Shown here piece by piece: positions 17,192 to 27,393 of a stretch of DNA of 64,000 nt; position 1 is the stretch's first letter; each line of letters starts with the position of its first letter. The stretch comes from an uncultured Psychromonas sp. (GTDB lineage Bacteria; Pseudomonadota; Gammaproteobacteria; Enterobacterales; Psychromonadaceae): positions 26,569-90,568 of the forward strand of contig NZ_CANLFB010000020.1 of the NCBI RefSeq assembly GCF_947489755.1, read 5' to 3'. The notes under the pieces were generated by a model, which was not told the DNA's origin, did not search any database, and saw only the letters and a list, made by a program, of their open reading frames with translations. A program made the translations under genes and the position numbers.

Positions 17192-18364
17192 TCATTTTGA
17201 TTCGATAGGTTTAGTTAAGATGAGTCGCTCCATTGCTAATGCATTTTGTAAACATAGGCGCTGTTGTGCGTCGTTTAAACTGTTACCTGTGAGCGTTTCT
17301 ATTTTACTTAATCGGTTGGTGAGTGTGTTTCGGTGAATATTAAGCACGGTGGACGTTTGTCTTACAGAGCCTAAATTTTTAAAATAACAATTTAATGTAC
17401 TTTTTAATAGTTCGGCTTGTTTATCAAAACGATTGTATAATTCACCTAAATTTTTCTGACAAAAAACAGCTAATTGAGCATAGTCTTCGATGCCTGAGAA
17501 TAATTGATATATCCCTAAGTCTCGATAATCAAATACTGTATTTGTTGCTTGGTATAGAGAGAAGTCAACTGCCTGTATTGCTTCTAAAGCGACTCGCCGA
17601 AGTTGATCTAAGCTTTGTCCCTCACTAATACCGATGTGACAACGAAAATCTTGTTTATTGAGTGTTTTGTATAAAATATTCCATTTGTTAGACTCGTTAT
17701 TTTTATCGCTTTGCTCAATGGGTAAAGTTAATAACCACCCTTGGTGATATTCGAGTAATGGAAAAGCGCTACCGTTGTCTGATAAGAATTGATTTAAAAG
17801 AAATTGGCACCGACTAAGATCGCCTGTTTGTAATTTATTAGGGACGACCATTGCTGCGGAAAATGCACAGGTAGTATCTATTCCAAATTCTACTGCTTTG
17901 ATGAGAGTCATTTCTACAGGGCTCGTGCTTGCTAATAAATGTTCCATTAAATAACGGATTGATTGATGAGCTAGGTCTGATTTAATAATTGAGTTGGAGA
18001 GTAGCTCTGTTACTTTTACCATAGGTAAAGCGTAGGGTTGCTCGAACAACGGAAAGCCTTCTTTATCGGCAAAAGCGATGACTTCATCAGCTATTGATGT
18101 AATGTAAGGTGATTGAGTTAAAATAACTAATCCACTTACATCTTTGTTTTTTGCTAAACGAATTAACTGAATAAAGTCTTTCGTTTCCCAATGCCAATTT
18201 AAACCTGTCACAAATATCAGTTCACCACCATAAACCCAGTTTTCAATATCGTTATTTTCGGCAATGTAAGGCCATCGAATAATATTCTCAGAGCCTTGTT
18301 TGCCTGCCTTTAATGTAATCTCCTCGAGTCCAGATATAAGTGGAAGTGAATGAACTTTTATCAT
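17192..18364 (-). CDS. PucR family transcriptional regulator
   Basis: The protein of about 390 residues has an N-terminal PucR-type domain (VHSLPLISGLEEITLKAG, then ENWVYGGELIFVTG) and a central GGDEF-like fold without catalytic residues. A C-terminal PucR-type helix-turn-helix reads LGSVRQTSTVLNIHRNTLTNRLSKIE. Such regulators respond to purine or pyrimidine metabolites, matching the transporter and deaminase on either side. I start it at the ATG at 18364, not the TTG just before it; only 3 bp separate it from the codB stop, so the operon is tight. It probably controls this operon. Confidence 0.85.
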   Translation of the reverse strand: MIKVHSLPLISGLEEITLKAGKQGSENIIRWPYIAENNDIENWVYGGELIFVTGLNWHWETKDFIQLIRLAKNKDVSGLVILTQSPYITSIADEVIAFADKEGFPLFEQPYALPMVKVTELLSNSIIKSDLAHQSIRYLMEHLLASTSPVEMTLIKAVEFGIDTTCAFSAAMVVPNKLQTGDLSRCQFLLNQFLSDNGSAFPLLEYHQGWLLTLPIEQSDKNNESNKWNILYKTLNKQDFRCHIGISEGQSLDQLRRVALEAIQAVDFSLYQATNTVFDYRDLGIYQLFSGIEDYAQLAVFCQKNLGELYNRFDKQAELLKSTLNCYFKNLGSVRQTSTVLNIHRNTLTNRLSKIETLTGNSLNDAQQRLCLQNALAMERLILTKPIESK

Positions 18365-18367
18365 CAA

Positions 18368-19624
18368 TTAAGCGCCTTGTACTGCGTTTGATTTAGTTGA
18401 TTCTACATATATCAAAATACTATAAGTGATTGACGCAACAACAATTCCGACCAGTGGTGCAATCCAAGGAGAAAAATAGGCAACTGCTGAACCAATCACA
18501 TAAGCAGACAATCCTTGCATATTATATTTAGGCAGGTTGATATCAGATAATGCAGGCATATTACCGCGGTAGCGTACCCAAAAATCAGTCATAATAATTG
18601 CACCAATAGGAGGAATAAAAGTACCGAGTAAAATTAGGAAAGGAATGAGCACATTATACATACCCATAATTGCCATAGCGGTGCCCAGCGCAGCACCAAT
18701 AACAGTAATTAGTTTACGTTTCTCTGTACGTAATAAGTTACAACCTGCAGCAGCAAAGTTATAGATTGTATTATCTTGAGTTGTCCAAATGTTAGTAAAT
18801 AACATGATAATTGCCGCTAACATAAAACCTTGAGATACGAGTACATCGACGATATCTGATTGTTGATAAACAAGCGCACCAAATGCCCCCACAAATACCA
18901 TTAATCCATTACCTATAAAGAATGCAGCTAATGTTGCAACAACGGCTATTTTTCCTGATTTAGCAAATCGGCTCCAATTAGTCGCTTGTGTACCACCACT
19001 CACAAAGGTACCAAATACCATTGTGATAGCAGCACCAATGGTCATACTTTCTATTGGTTGCTTAGCAATTAACTCACCAACCCCACCCACATCAATAATG
19101 CCTTTATAAAAGCAAAGGCCGATAAAAAATAACATTAAAGGTACGGATATTTTAGAAAGTAATGCCATTGCTTTATATCCTATTGAAGCGCTAATACAAA
19201 AGCCAAACCCAAACAACAGCATTAAAGGCGTTGACCAGTCAGCAGATAGGTCTAATAATTTCACTAAAATAATAGCAATTGTTGCTGTACCCCACGCGTA
19301 CCAACCTATTTGAGTAAAACCTAATATAAAGTCCGATAACTTGCTACCTTGTAAACCAAAGCTATAGCGGCCGAGTAACACGGTATTTAAGCCTGTTTTG
19401 TAGGCTATGTAAGCAAGGCTTGCTGCATAACTTCCTAAAAGTAGATTACCAATAAAAATAATACCTAAGATCTCATAGAAACTAAATGCTGTGCCTAAAC
19501 TACCCCCAGCCCACATTGTTGCAGTAAAAAAGGTAAAACCAAGTAAGACAGACATCATTGACCATAAACCTTTACGTTGGTCAATTGGCACGGCACTAAG
19601 TGGAAAATCATTTTTACTATCCAT
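18368..19624 (-). CDS. codB: NCS1 family nucleobase permease, CodB-like
   Basis: The 418-residue inner-membrane protein has about 12 helices. It matches CodB at the N terminus (P-D-Q-R-K-G followed by LLGFTFFTATMWAGGSLGT), at GNLLLGSYAASLAYIAYKTGLNTVLLGRYSFG and at FTQIGWYAWG. It imports a nucleobase with a cation, classically cytosine. Because the partner deaminase has an altered active site, the true substrate may be a cytosine analogue. AAGGAATAATACT precedes the ATG. It is the first gene of the operon, with a 400-bp upstream region carrying repeated TGTGCAATAA-like motifs. Confidence 0.83.
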   Translation of the reverse strand: MDSKNDFPLSAVPIDQRKGLWSMMSVLLGFTFFTATMWAGGSLGTAFSFYEILGIIFIGNLLLGSYAASLAYIAYKTGLNTVLLGRYSFGLQGSKLSDFILGFTQIGWYAWGTATIAIILVKLLDLSADWSTPLMLLFGFGFCISASIGYKAMALLSKISVPLMLFFIGLCFYKGIIDVGGVGELIAKQPIESMTIGAAITMVFGTFVSGGTQATNWSRFAKSGKIAVVATLAAFFIGNGLMVFVGAFGALVYQQSDIVDVLVSQGFMLAAIIMLFTNIWTTQDNTIYNFAAAGCNLLRTEKRKLITVIGAALGTAMAIMGMYNVLIPFLILLGTFIPPIGAIIMTDFWVRYRGNMPALSDINLPKYNMQGLSAYVIGSAVAYFSPWIAPLVGIVVASITYSILIYVESTKSNAVQGA

Positions 19625-19711
19625 AGTATTATTCCTTTATTAAGTTGATATTAACCTTATGGTTACAACATTTATGCCAGTTTAAGAAAGGAACGGTTTA
19701 AATTAGATAGC

Positions 19712-19844
19712 TGTGCAATAAGCGTGCATATCTCATTGTTTTTTGTACCACTTGAACATAATGGTGTTTGTGTAATGAAGGCTGAATTGATTTCATGAAG
19801 TTATTGCACGTTTAATGGGCAGTTTGTGCCTTATTATTGTGCAT
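19712..19844. promoter_or_regulatory. Repeated TGTGCAATAA-type motifs upstream of codB
   Basis: TGTGCAATAA at 19712-19721 recurs inverted as TTATTGCACG at 19801-19810, and a related TTATTGTGCA lies near 19834. They sit 90-210 bp before codB and could be operators for the PucR-type regulator. The rest of the 400-bp gap up to the poxB terminator shows no gene. Confidence 0.35.
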
Positions 19845-19977
19845 TTTTACTATTTATATGTGAATGAGATACATAGCTAAATAATGAGTAAATGATCGAC
19901 GTGTAAATTAATAATATGGAGAAGGTTTATATGAAGAATAATATAAGAAGCGCAATATAAAGTGATGTGAGATAAGG

Positions 19978-19998
19978 AAAGCCTCATGGTGAGGCTTT
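19978..19998 (-). terminator. Terminator of poxB
   Basis: AAAGCCTCA and TGAGGCTTT pair around a 3-nt loop just after the poxB stop codon on the minus strand. Confidence 0.75.
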
Positions 19999-20024
19999 AA
20001 ATAATAGCGTCATATAAATTGAAG

Positions 20025-21749
20025 TTAACGCAACCAGTTAGTTTTGCTTAACTCAACAATCTCATTACCTTTACCGTTAATGAGCGCTTTCATCATGTAT
20101 AAACTAAACCCTTTTGCTTGTTCAAGTTTAATTTGTGGTGGCATGACCAATTCTTCTTTTGCTGTGTCTACTTCAAGTACAACAGGGCCATTATGTGCGA
20201 CCATTTCTGCCATAGCATCAGGTAGTGCTTCGGGATCACTAACATGAATACCTTTTAATCCACAGGCTTCTGCAATTTTTGCAAAGCTTGGGTTATCTAA
20301 GTCCGTATCATCAGATAAATAGCCGCTAGCTTTCATTTCCATCGCAACAAAGCCTAATGAACGGTTGTTATAAACAATGATTTTAATGGGTAAGTTAAGT
20401 TGTTTCAGAGAGAGTAAATCGCCCATTAACATTGAAAAACCACCATCGCCGCACATTGCAATAACTTGTCGATCGCGGTTCAATGATTGTGCTCCCATTG
20501 CTTGGGATAGGGCATTTGCCATTGAGCCATGATTAAACGAGCCAATTAATCGACGTTTACCATTCATTGTTAAATAGCGTGCTGCCCAGACGGTCGGAGT
20601 ACCAACATCACAGGTAAAGATAGTATCTTCTGCCGCTTGTTCATCTAGTAGACGGGTTAGGTATTGTGGATGTATTAAATTATGAGAAGTTTTACCATTG
20701 GCTAATAAATCTAAATCTTGACGTGAGGACTTATAGTTTTTAATACATTGCTTTAAATGACTGTCATTACGACCACCTTTAATATGATTCAGTAATCCAC
20801 CAACCGTATTTTTTGCATCACCTAACACACTAAAATCAACTTGTACGTGTCGTCCAAGTGAAGCGGGTTGATGGTCAATCTGTAGAATAGTGCTCTTCTC
20901 AGGATAAAATGCTTTATAGGGAAAGCTTGTACCAATCATTAATAAAGTATCTGCTTGTTGCATCGCATGATAACCCGATGAAAAACCGATTAGCCCAGTC
21001 ATACCAACATCATATGGATTGTCATATTCAAGGTATTCTTTACCGCGCATCGCATGCACAATAGGCGCTTGTAGTTTTTCAGCTAGTGCAACGATCTCAT
21101 CATGTGCATCTTTACAACCAGCGCCACATAGTAATGTCACTTTTTTACTTTGATTCAGTCTATCTGCCATTTCATTGATATCTGCAATATTTGGCATGTA
21201 GGTGGCGGATTTAGGATGATTCCATTTCGCCGATGTCCCTTCAGGCATTGCTTTAAGTGCTACATCACCAGGCAAAACAAGTACGCTCACATCATTATGT
21301 AAAATCGCTTGGCGCATCGCCGTTTCTAACATGTAGGGCATTTGCTCTGGATTAGAGACTAGCTCACAAAATACGCTACATTCTTTGAATAATTCTTGTG
21401 GATGAGTCTCTTGGAAATAACTCGAGCCAATTTCTGAAGAAGGTATGTGTGCTGCGATCGCGAGTACGGGTACTTTATTACGATGACAATCGAATAAACC
21501 ATTGATTAAATGTAAATTACCAGGTCCACATGATCCTGCACAGACGGCTAGTTCTCCTGAAATGTGTGCTTCTGCCCCTGCGGCAAAAGCGGCTGCTTCT
21601 TCATGGCGTGTTCCTAACCATTCTATTGTGCCCATTTTTCGTAAACTATCACTTATTCCGTTGAGTGAATCGCCAGTTACTCCCCAAATTCGCTTTACAC
21701 CAGCTTGTTCAAGGGTTTGAGTAATAAAACTTGCGATACTTTGACTCAT
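20025..21749 (-). CDS. poxB: Pyruvate dehydrogenase (quinone) PoxB
   Basis: PoxB is a thiamine diphosphate and FAD peripheral membrane enzyme that oxidises pyruvate to acetate and CO2 and passes electrons to ubiquinone. The 574-residue protein matches E. coli Pox[53 protein letters not shown], and a ThDP motif running from [11 protein letters not shown] to YNN. The C-terminal membrane-binding tail is [19 protein letters not shown], ending KTNWLR. I use the ATG at 21749, preceded by AGGAGCATCTTAAT; an upstream ATG at 21833 would add 28 unrelated residues. The gene is monocistronic and divergent from the MFS gene. Confidence 0.93.
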   Translation of the reverse strand: MSQSIASFITQTLEQAGVKRIWGVTGDSLNGISDSLRKMGTIEWLGTRHEEAAAFAAGAEAHISGELAVCAGSCGPGNLHLINGLFDCHRNKVPVLAIAAHIPSSEIGSSYFQETHPQELFKECSVFCELVSNPEQMPYMLETAMRQAILHNDVSVLVLPGDVALKAMPEGTSAKWNHPKSATYMPNIADINEMADRLNQSKKVTLLCGAGCKDAHDEIVALAEKLQAPIVHAMRGKEYLEYDNPYDVGMTGLIGFSSGYHAMQQADTLLMIGTSFPYKAFYPEKSTILQIDHQPASLGRHVQVDFSVLGDAKNTVGGLLNHIKGGRNDSHLKQCIKNYKSSRQDLDLLANGKTSHNLIHPQYLTRLLDEQAAEDTIFTCDVGTPTVWAARYLTMNGKRRLIGSFNHGSMANALSQAMGAQSLNRDRQVIAMCGDGGFSMLMGDLLSLKQLNLPIKIIVYNNRSLGFVAMEMKASGYLSDDTDLDNPSFAKIAEACGLKGIHVSDPEALPDAMAEMVAHNGPVVLEVDTAKEELVMPPQIKLEQAKGFSLYMMKALINGKGNEIVELSKTNWLR

Positions 21750-22285
21750 ATTAAGATGCTCCTCAGTATTATATTTATATAAAAAAATATATTGTGGGTA
21801 ATAGAGCCAATGATAAACATAAGATCTATACAATTATCATCCTCTTGAGAGGCGTTTTTCACAATGGTAGTGGCGATATCCTTTGTAATACTTTGTTATA
21901 AGAGGAGATTTTAATATTCGCTGAGAGAATAAAGAGGGCTGAAAAGTGAGACCTAAAACATAAAACCCTTATTTTAAAACGGATTAGATTGGTTATTGCT
22001 GTTTTTTTAAATGCTTCAATATAAAAATATTTACGTTATTGGAAAGAATTTTTATCAGTTCAAATGATGTTTTTTTAGTTGGAAAATTCAAATGGTGTTA
22101 TAAAGCACTAATATAATGCTGGTGGACTAATCTTTGTCTTTTTTGTTGTCTATTTTTCCTTTATATTTAACTTTCTTGTCGATTGTTTGAACAATCGGAT
22201 ACCTATTTCCTTTCTTCTGAAAAGTGCCGTTCGTTAGTATCTGTTTAGGAGCAATAAAGCCGCTAAAAAATAAGAGAATTGCCCC
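21750..22285. other. Divergent intergenic region, poxB / MFS
   Basis: This 536-bp AT-rich stretch has no credible gene and must hold both promoters. It contains a perfect 18-bp hairpin or palindrome at 22180-22197 (CGATTGTT-TG-AACAATCG), about 90 bp before the MFS start. That element could be an operator or a 5' leader hairpin. Confidence 0.5.
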
Positions 22286-24424
22286 GTGATAATGACGATT
22301 AAACCTTTCTTTCTTCTGCTAATAAGCTGTTTTTTATTAATGACAGGTTATGGCTTGAGCAATATTTTATTACCTGTGCGTATGCAGAATGACGGTATTA
22401 GTGTTGATAATATTGGTCTGGTGTTATCGATGTTGTCGGTGGGGTTCTTAGCCGGTTCATATTACAGCCGTAAGTTGTTGCAACGAGTAGGGCACATTAG
22501 AATTTTTGCGATGTGCGGTAGTTTAACCTCAGTGGCCATTTTAATTTCAGGTCTTTTCCCTGACCCTTATGTACTTGGCCTGATGCGAGTATTGACTGGT
22601 TTTTGTATTGCTTGTACCAATGCAACGCTTGATAGTTGGTTAAGCTTTAGCGCGACGGAAAAAAATAGAGGACGAATACTCTCTATTAACCAGATGGTAT
22701 TAATGAGTGCATTGTTTTCAGGGCAGTTTTTACTCAGTGTTGCGCCTATTGATGGCATGGTTTTATTTGTTATTTCAGGTGTTTTATTCAGCTTAGCGAT
22801 TACGCCTATTGTGATCAGCAAACAACAAGGGCCGATTATTGAAGACAGTGAGTCGATGTCTTTAATTACCATTGCAAAATTATCGCCTCTAGGTGTAGTA
22901 AGTTGTTTTTACTGTGGTTTACTCTACGCAGGTTTACTGAATATGTTACCTATTTTTGCTAATGACCACGGTATTCAGAATCTTAATTTATCGATTTTTA
23001 TGGGCTCTGCGATTTTAGGGGCCATCATATTCCAATATCCTATCGCTTACCTTTCTGATCATTTTGACCGTCGAAAAATCATGCTGGGCATGGTTTCAAC
23101 GATTATCTTAGCTTCCCTAAGCATTCCGTTTTTAATGGCATTAGATATGTTTAATTTAACGCTATTCGCGATCGCTGTGATTACTGGTGTTGCGGCTTGT
23201 TTGTATCCGATGAGTATGTCGGAAACCTTTGATAAAGTCTTAAAAACACAAATTCTATCTGCGATGTCTTCACTATTAGTTATTTATGCTTGTGGCAGTA
23301 TTTTGGGGCCATACCTTGCCTCGTTAACGATGAAATGGTTTGGCAGCGAAGCGTTATTTTCTTTTATGATTATTGGCGCGAGTACTTTGCTTATTTTCAT
23401 TATGATACGCATGAAACAACGTTCTGCGTTACCGCAAGAAGATCAAGATAACTTCGTGATGCAGACGCCTTCTGGTGCAGTTTCAGTGCTCGACCCTCGT
23501 ACAGATTATATTGAGCCAGTGTTTAAACAAAGTGCAGAAGTGGATGTGGCGATTAGCCTTGCGACTAAGAACCCAGCTATTGCGGTCAATATGGCTAAAG
23601 CGTTGGCATTAAAAGATCCTCAAAATGCATCACATTTAGCGGCGGCTTTGAGTACTATTGATGAAATCAATATTGGTAAACTATATGCGGCGATCACCAC
23701 TGCAGCCCCTGAAATGGCTGTACATATTGCCGAAGCATTAACCACCGCTTCTCCTGAACAAGCTGAAGAATTAGTTGACTGGATAACCAATGATCATCCT
23801 GAACAATTAACCAGTATTATTGTTGCGATTGCAAACTCAATGCCAGACAACGGTATTGGTGTCATGGAGTATGCTGCTGAAAATATGTCTGATGAAGATC
23901 CTGAGCAATTATTACAAATGACAGAACAATACATGACTGAATTTTCTGACTCTTTAGATGAAATGCGTCCGGTCGATAGAAGTGCTGCAGAGTCTGAACA
24001 AACGGCGACTGAGTTGTATAATCGTTTAAGTGATGTGTCGCCTGAGCATTCTGCTGAAATTGCATTAACAGTCTCTGAAGCGTTACCTGAATCTTCTAAT
24101 ATGGTTGCAGAAGCCTATGTGAGTAACTTGATTGAAGGTGAAAATGAGCAGAAAGATAATACGGATTCAGCTGAAAATATCGAAGACGCGGTTAACGATT
24201 ATTTATCTCAAGTAGTAGAGAATATGCCTGAATATGCGGTAGACGTTGCTAGTACCTTTATTGATTCCGTGCCTGAAGTGGCTTCCGAAATGGTTGAGTT
24301 GTTGCAAGACGCCGACGCGGTTGATAGCGGTGATTTAAGTGCATCAATTGACGATAAACCAGAAGAGAATTCGATAGAAGAACAATTATCAGATGCGGTG
24401 GAAACGCAGAAACTTGATAGTTAA
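22286..24424 (+). CDS. MFS transporter with long C-terminal helical-repeat tail
   Basis: Residues 1 to about 405 form a 12-helix MFS domain of the YcaD-like type, including YSRKLLQRVGHIRIFA and LSDHFDRRKIMLG loops. Residues from about 430 to 712 form an acidic cytoplasmic tail built from loosely repeated units of about 34 residues following a P-E-x-A-x-x-[IL]-A-x-x-L pattern. Examples are KNPAIAVNMAKAL, AAPEMAVHIAEAL and NMPEYAVDVASTF. The tail more than doubles the soluble part of a normal MFS protein. The substrate is unknown. The start is GTG at 22286 or ATG at 22292. A hairpin separates it from the convergent GntR gene. Confidence 0.8.
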   Translation: MIMTIKPFFLLLISCFLLMTGYGLSNILLPVRMQNDGISVDNIGLVLSMLSVGFLAGSYYSRKLLQRVGHIRIFAMCGSLTSVAILISGLFPDPYVLGLMRVLTGFCIACTNATLDSWLSFSATEKNRGRILSINQMVLMSALFSGQFLLSVAPIDGMVLFVISGVLFSLAITPIVISKQQGPIIEDSESMSLITIAKLSPLGVVSCFYCGLLYAGLLNMLPIFANDHGIQNLNLSIFMGSAILGAIIFQYPIAYLSDHFDRRKIMLGMVSTIILASLSIPFLMALDMFNLTLFAIAVITGVAACLYPMSMSETFDKVLKTQILSAMSSLLVIYACGSILGPYLASLTMKWFGSEALFSFMIIGASTLLIFIMIRMKQRSALPQEDQDNFVMQTPSGAVSVLDPRTDYIEPVFKQSAEVDVAISLATKNPAIAVNMAKALALKDPQNASHLAAALSTIDEINIGKLYAAITTAAPEMAVHIAEALTTASPEQAEELVDWITNDHPEQLTSIIVAIANSMPDNGIGVMEYAAENMSDEDPEQLLQMTEQYMTEFSDSLDEMRPVDRSAAESEQTATELYNRLSDVSPEHSAEIALTVSEALPESSNMVAEAYVSNLIEGENEQKDNTDSAENIEDAVNDYLSQVVENMPEYAVDVASTFIDSVPEVASEMVELLQDADAVDSGDLSASIDDKPEENSIEEQLSDAVETQKLDS

Positions 24425-24440
24425 TGGTTTTATTTTTTCA

Positions 24441-24475
24441 GGCTTATTAACTTGGATTGCTCTTGTTAATAAGCC
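24441..24475. terminator. Hairpin between convergent MFS and GntR genes
   Basis: GGCTTATTAAC pairs with GTTAATAAGCC, and flanking ATGGTTTTATT/AATAAACCAT extend the stem. It lies just after the MFS stop and before the GntR stop, so it probably acts in both directions, although T-runs are weak. Confidence 0.65.
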
Positions 24476-24507
24476 AAGGTAATAAACCATTGAGATTTTT
24501 TAGTTAA

Positions 24508-25323
24508 CTACTTTCCTAAAGGATAAGAATCAAATAAGTAACCATCGAAATTTTCATCTTCTACATCAGATAATGACAGTAAGGTGGTTTTTACATTCTC
24601 TAAATGACCCCACATTGCTTTTTTAGCGGTTACTGCATCTTTCTTTTGCAACGCGGCTAAGATTAACGCGTGATCATTTAACCAGGTTTGTCGGTAATCT
24701 TTAGTATCAATATGGGCATGTAATTGTGCCCACATTAAACTCTCTTCTCGTATTCTCCACATCAGTTTGACCATATCCACTAGAAAAGTATTCTTTGTGG
24801 CTTCTGCAATCAAGATATGAAAATCACGATCGTATTCTTCGTTACTATTACCATTTGCTAATGCTTCCTTTTCTTTTTCAAGGACTTTGCGCATTGCGCT
24901 GATTTCAGATTTAGTAATTTGATGCGCCGCAAACTCTACGATATTACTTTCTATGAGTTGGCGTGCCTGTAATAGCTCAAAAGGGCCGATATCGGTACCT
25001 GTTAAACCTGAAAAGGCAGATAACATTGTTGCATCAATTGAATTGTTCGTGTCACTTTGAGGCGCATTATCAGGCTGTGGTAAGTTGATGACATAAACGC
25101 CAGAGCCTTTACGTACTTCTACTAAACCTTCAATTTCTAACATGATAATAGCTTCACGAATTACCGTGCGGCTAACACCATAGGATTCAGCAATATCACG
25201 TTCTGTTGGTAAGCGATCGCCAACTTTATAAATATTCTGAGATAACTGGTCTCTTAATTCAGTACCAATGACCACGTAACGTCGAGTGTTAGGTGATTGT
25301 GATTGAGCATGATTAATAGACAT
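24508..25323 (-). CDS. GntR/FadR-subfamily regulator, UxuR/ExuR-like
   Basis: The 271-residue protein has an N-terminal winged helix (LRDQLSQNIYKVGDRLPTERDIAESYGVSRTVIREAI), then EGLVEVRKGSGVYV. A C-terminal all-helical FCD ligand domain has the metal-site pattern D-x-x-F-H and later histidines. FCD regulators of this type, such as UxuR and ExuR, bind hexuronates or their aldonates. The uxuB and uxuA genes next door and TTGG-N4-CCAA palindromes upstream of them and manA fit that role. It lies 228 bp downstream of uxuB on the same strand, beyond a strong hairpin, so it is probably expressed from its own promoter. Confidence 0.87.
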   Translation of the reverse strand: MSINHAQSQSPNTRRYVVIGTELRDQLSQNIYKVGDRLPTERDIAESYGVSRTVIREAIIMLEIEGLVEVRKGSGVYVINLPQPDNAPQSDTNNSIDATMLSAFSGLTGTDIGPFELLQARQLIESNIVEFAAHQITKSEISAMRKVLEKEKEALANGNSNEEYDRDFHILIAEATKNTFLVDMVKLMWRIREESLMWAQLHAHIDTKDYRQTWLNDHALILAALQKKDAVTAKKAMWGHLENVKTTLLSLSDVEDENFDGYLFDSYPLGK

Positions 25324-25483
25324 CTTAATAGTTTCTCAGTTAATTAAATTTAAGGAGGAATAGTGTATAGAAAAACCAAAATAACTCTATCTATTTCAAT
25401 ATTGAAGGAAAGAAATGAGAACTTAGTTTTCCAGATTATCTTTCTATCAATTAAGCTAATGAGTTTAAAATATTAGTAACAAT

Positions 25484-25526
25484 AAAACACTGAAAAGGCT
25501 TTTAAGCTAAGCCTTTTCAGTGTTTT
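25484..25526. terminator. Terminator of uxuB
   Basis: AAAACACTGAAAAGGCTT pairs with AAGCCTTTTCAGTGTTTT around a short loop. This very long perfect stem lies directly after the uxuB stop, with A and T flanks suited to either direction. Confidence 0.88.
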
Positions 25527-25551
25527 ACGTTTTTTAATTTAACCGCTTTTT

Positions 25552-27012
25552 TTATAGCGTTGAAACAGCGTAACAAGCACCTTTAGTATTAACAAGCATA
25601 TAAGCTTTGGTTAAGGTGTTTACAAATGCTGTGTTCAATAATAAAGAAGGGTCAAAAATACTTTCAATGGAAAGAAAGGCTTTAACGCGTTCTGTTGGGT
25701 CAATATGATTAGCATTAATGGTACAAAACTTTTTTGCTAATGGATCTTTAACATCAATGGCATTGCCCCGTTCGTCGATGCCTTTTACATAGCGCATCCA
25801 ACCAGCGATGGCGATTGCTATCCATTTATAGTCACTACCGTTGTCTAAATGAAACTTGAGTGAAGCACCGAATCGTTGTGGTATTTTTTGACTACCATCC
25901 ATCGCTATTTGCCATGTTTGGTGCTTTAGCGATGGATTGGCAAAGCGTTGAATAAGGGATGAAGCATAGTCTTCTAAGTCGGTTCCTTCTGGCATAGTTA
26001 ACGTAACAGCTTGAGCTTTTAACATCATATCAAAGGCTGCATTTCGATATGCTTGATTGGTCATGGTATCTGAAATATGGGTATAACCACCGAGATAGCC
26101 TAAATAAGCAAGAAATGAATGGGTGCCGTTAAGCATTCTTAATTTCATTTCTTCAAATGGGACAACATCCTTAACAAATTCAGCGCCCGCAACATTCCAA
26201 TCTGGTCTGCCTTGAATAAAGTTATCTTCAATAACCCACTGGCGGAAAGGTTCACAAGCAACGGCACAAGGGTCGTTGGTACCAGATAACTTTGCTATTT
26301 CAATAAGTGTTTCGGGTGTTACTGCAGGAACGATGCGATCGACCATAGTACAAGGGAAGCTTGTGTTATCTTCTATCCATTGAGCAAGTTGTGTATCTAA
26401 TAATGTTGCAAAACCTAATACAGCGGCTTTCGCTACGTGACCATTTTCTTGTACATTGTCACATGACATAACAGAAAAACCTTTTAGCCCTCGTTGTTTA
26501 CGTAAACGCAGTGCCTCAACAATATAACCAATCGCTGAGTTAGGTTCACTTGGATTTTCTAAGTCATGAATAATAAGTGAGTTAGTTGGGTCTAGTTGAC
26601 CTGTTGAATGGTCAACACAATAGCCTTTTTCTGTAATCGTCATAGAGACAATGGAGACTTGTTCTTCGGCCATTTTTTCAATAATCGCCTGTTGACTATC
26701 TAATTTAGGATGGAGCGATTCTTTGATCGAACCTACCATTTTAATTATATTTTCGTTAGCGCCTTTTTCAGCGACTAAATAGCGATGATTTTGTAAACGG
26801 AGTTTTTTAATGATGTCACTGCCAGTGAATAAATTAACTTCGCAAATACCCCAGTCAGATTGTGTTTTTTCAAGCATTTCATTGGTATATAACGCTTGAT
26901 GCGCTCGGTGAAATGCCCCAAACCCAATATGTACAATACGTGTTTTCAACGTCGCTTGGTCAACTTGGCTAGCGATAACGGTTGTTTTTAAAGGTGGCTT
27001 TGTGATTGACAT
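25552..27012 (-). CDS. uxuB: D-mannonate oxidoreductase (fructuronate reductase)
   Basis: UxuB interconverts D-fructuronate and D-mannonate with NAD(H) in hexuronate catabolism. The 486-residue protein matches E. coli UxuB closely: RIVHIGFGAFHRAHQALYT, SDWGICEVNLF, VSMTITEKGYCVD, FSVMSCDNVQENGHVAK, FPCTMVDRIVPAVTPETL, EPFRQWVIEDNF and KLRMLNGTHSFLAYLGYLGG. GGAGAAATT precedes the ATG. It is divergent from uxuA, and the shared 380-bp region contains several palindromic operator-like sites. Confidence 0.95.
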   Translation of the reverse strand: MSITKPPLKTTVIASQVDQATLKTRIVHIGFGAFHRAHQALYTNEMLEKTQSDWGICEVNLFTGSDIIKKLRLQNHRYLVAEKGANENIIKMVGSIKESLHPKLDSQQAIIEKMAEEQVSIVSMTITEKGYCVDHSTGQLDPTNSLIIHDLENPSEPNSAIGYIVEALRLRKQRGLKGFSVMSCDNVQENGHVAKAAVLGFATLLDTQLAQWIEDNTSFPCTMVDRIVPAVTPETLIEIAKLSGTNDPCAVACEPFRQWVIEDNFIQGRPDWNVAGAEFVKDVVPFEEMKLRMLNGTHSFLAYLGYLGGYTHISDTMTNQAYRNAAFDMMLKAQAVTLTMPEGTDLEDYASSLIQRFANPSLKHQTWQIAMDGSQKIPQRFGASLKFHLDNGSDYKWIAIAIAGWMRYVKGIDERGNAIDVKDPLAKKFCTINANHIDPTERVKAFLSIESIFDPSLLLNTAFVNTLTKAYMLVNTKGACYAVSTL

Positions 27013-27188
27013 AATTTCTCCGGACTCATCAACATCAGTAACAAATCATCTATTTTACTAAGTTGAAGTTGTTGTTAATTTTTAATTATTGGACGATCAA
27101 ATTTAAGCTTGAATTCAAGTAATAGGCTCTGTGGTTACATTAAAACACTTTAAGATTAAATTATAAGTGGTAGAGCAATATCGCATTA

Positions 27189-27309
27189 TTGGTATGCAAT
27201 CTATATTATTTTTTATATTTGGTAAACCAGTGCTTGTTTTTATATTGCGAAATTCACTGCTATCCCTTATATTTAATGGGTAAATGGTCTTTTAATTGGA
27301 ATTCCAATT
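27189..27309. promoter_or_regulatory. Operator cluster between uxuB and uxuA
   Basis: Three sites resemble the UxuR/ExuR-type palindrome TTGG-N4-CCAA. They are a perfect 16-bp palindrome AATTGGAATTCCAATT at 27294-27309, TTGGTAAACCAG at 27219-27230 and a weaker TTGGTATGCAAT at 27189-27200. An unrelated 12-bp palindrome CTTGAATTCAAG lies at 27108-27119. The 381-bp gap holds no gene. Control by the neighbouring GntR protein is inferred. Confidence 0.6.
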
Positions 27310-27393
27310 TTTGTTTTTATTAATTATTAGCAATAAATATAAGCGAATATTAACGTAGAAATGAATATGGAAATGAGTGTAGAGAGGTAAATA

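Noticed and set aside
27108..27119. CTTGAATTCAAG palindrome as another UxuR-type operator
   Set aside because: It lacks the TTGG/CCAA half-sites shared by the others and a 12-bp AT-rich palindrome can occur by chance.
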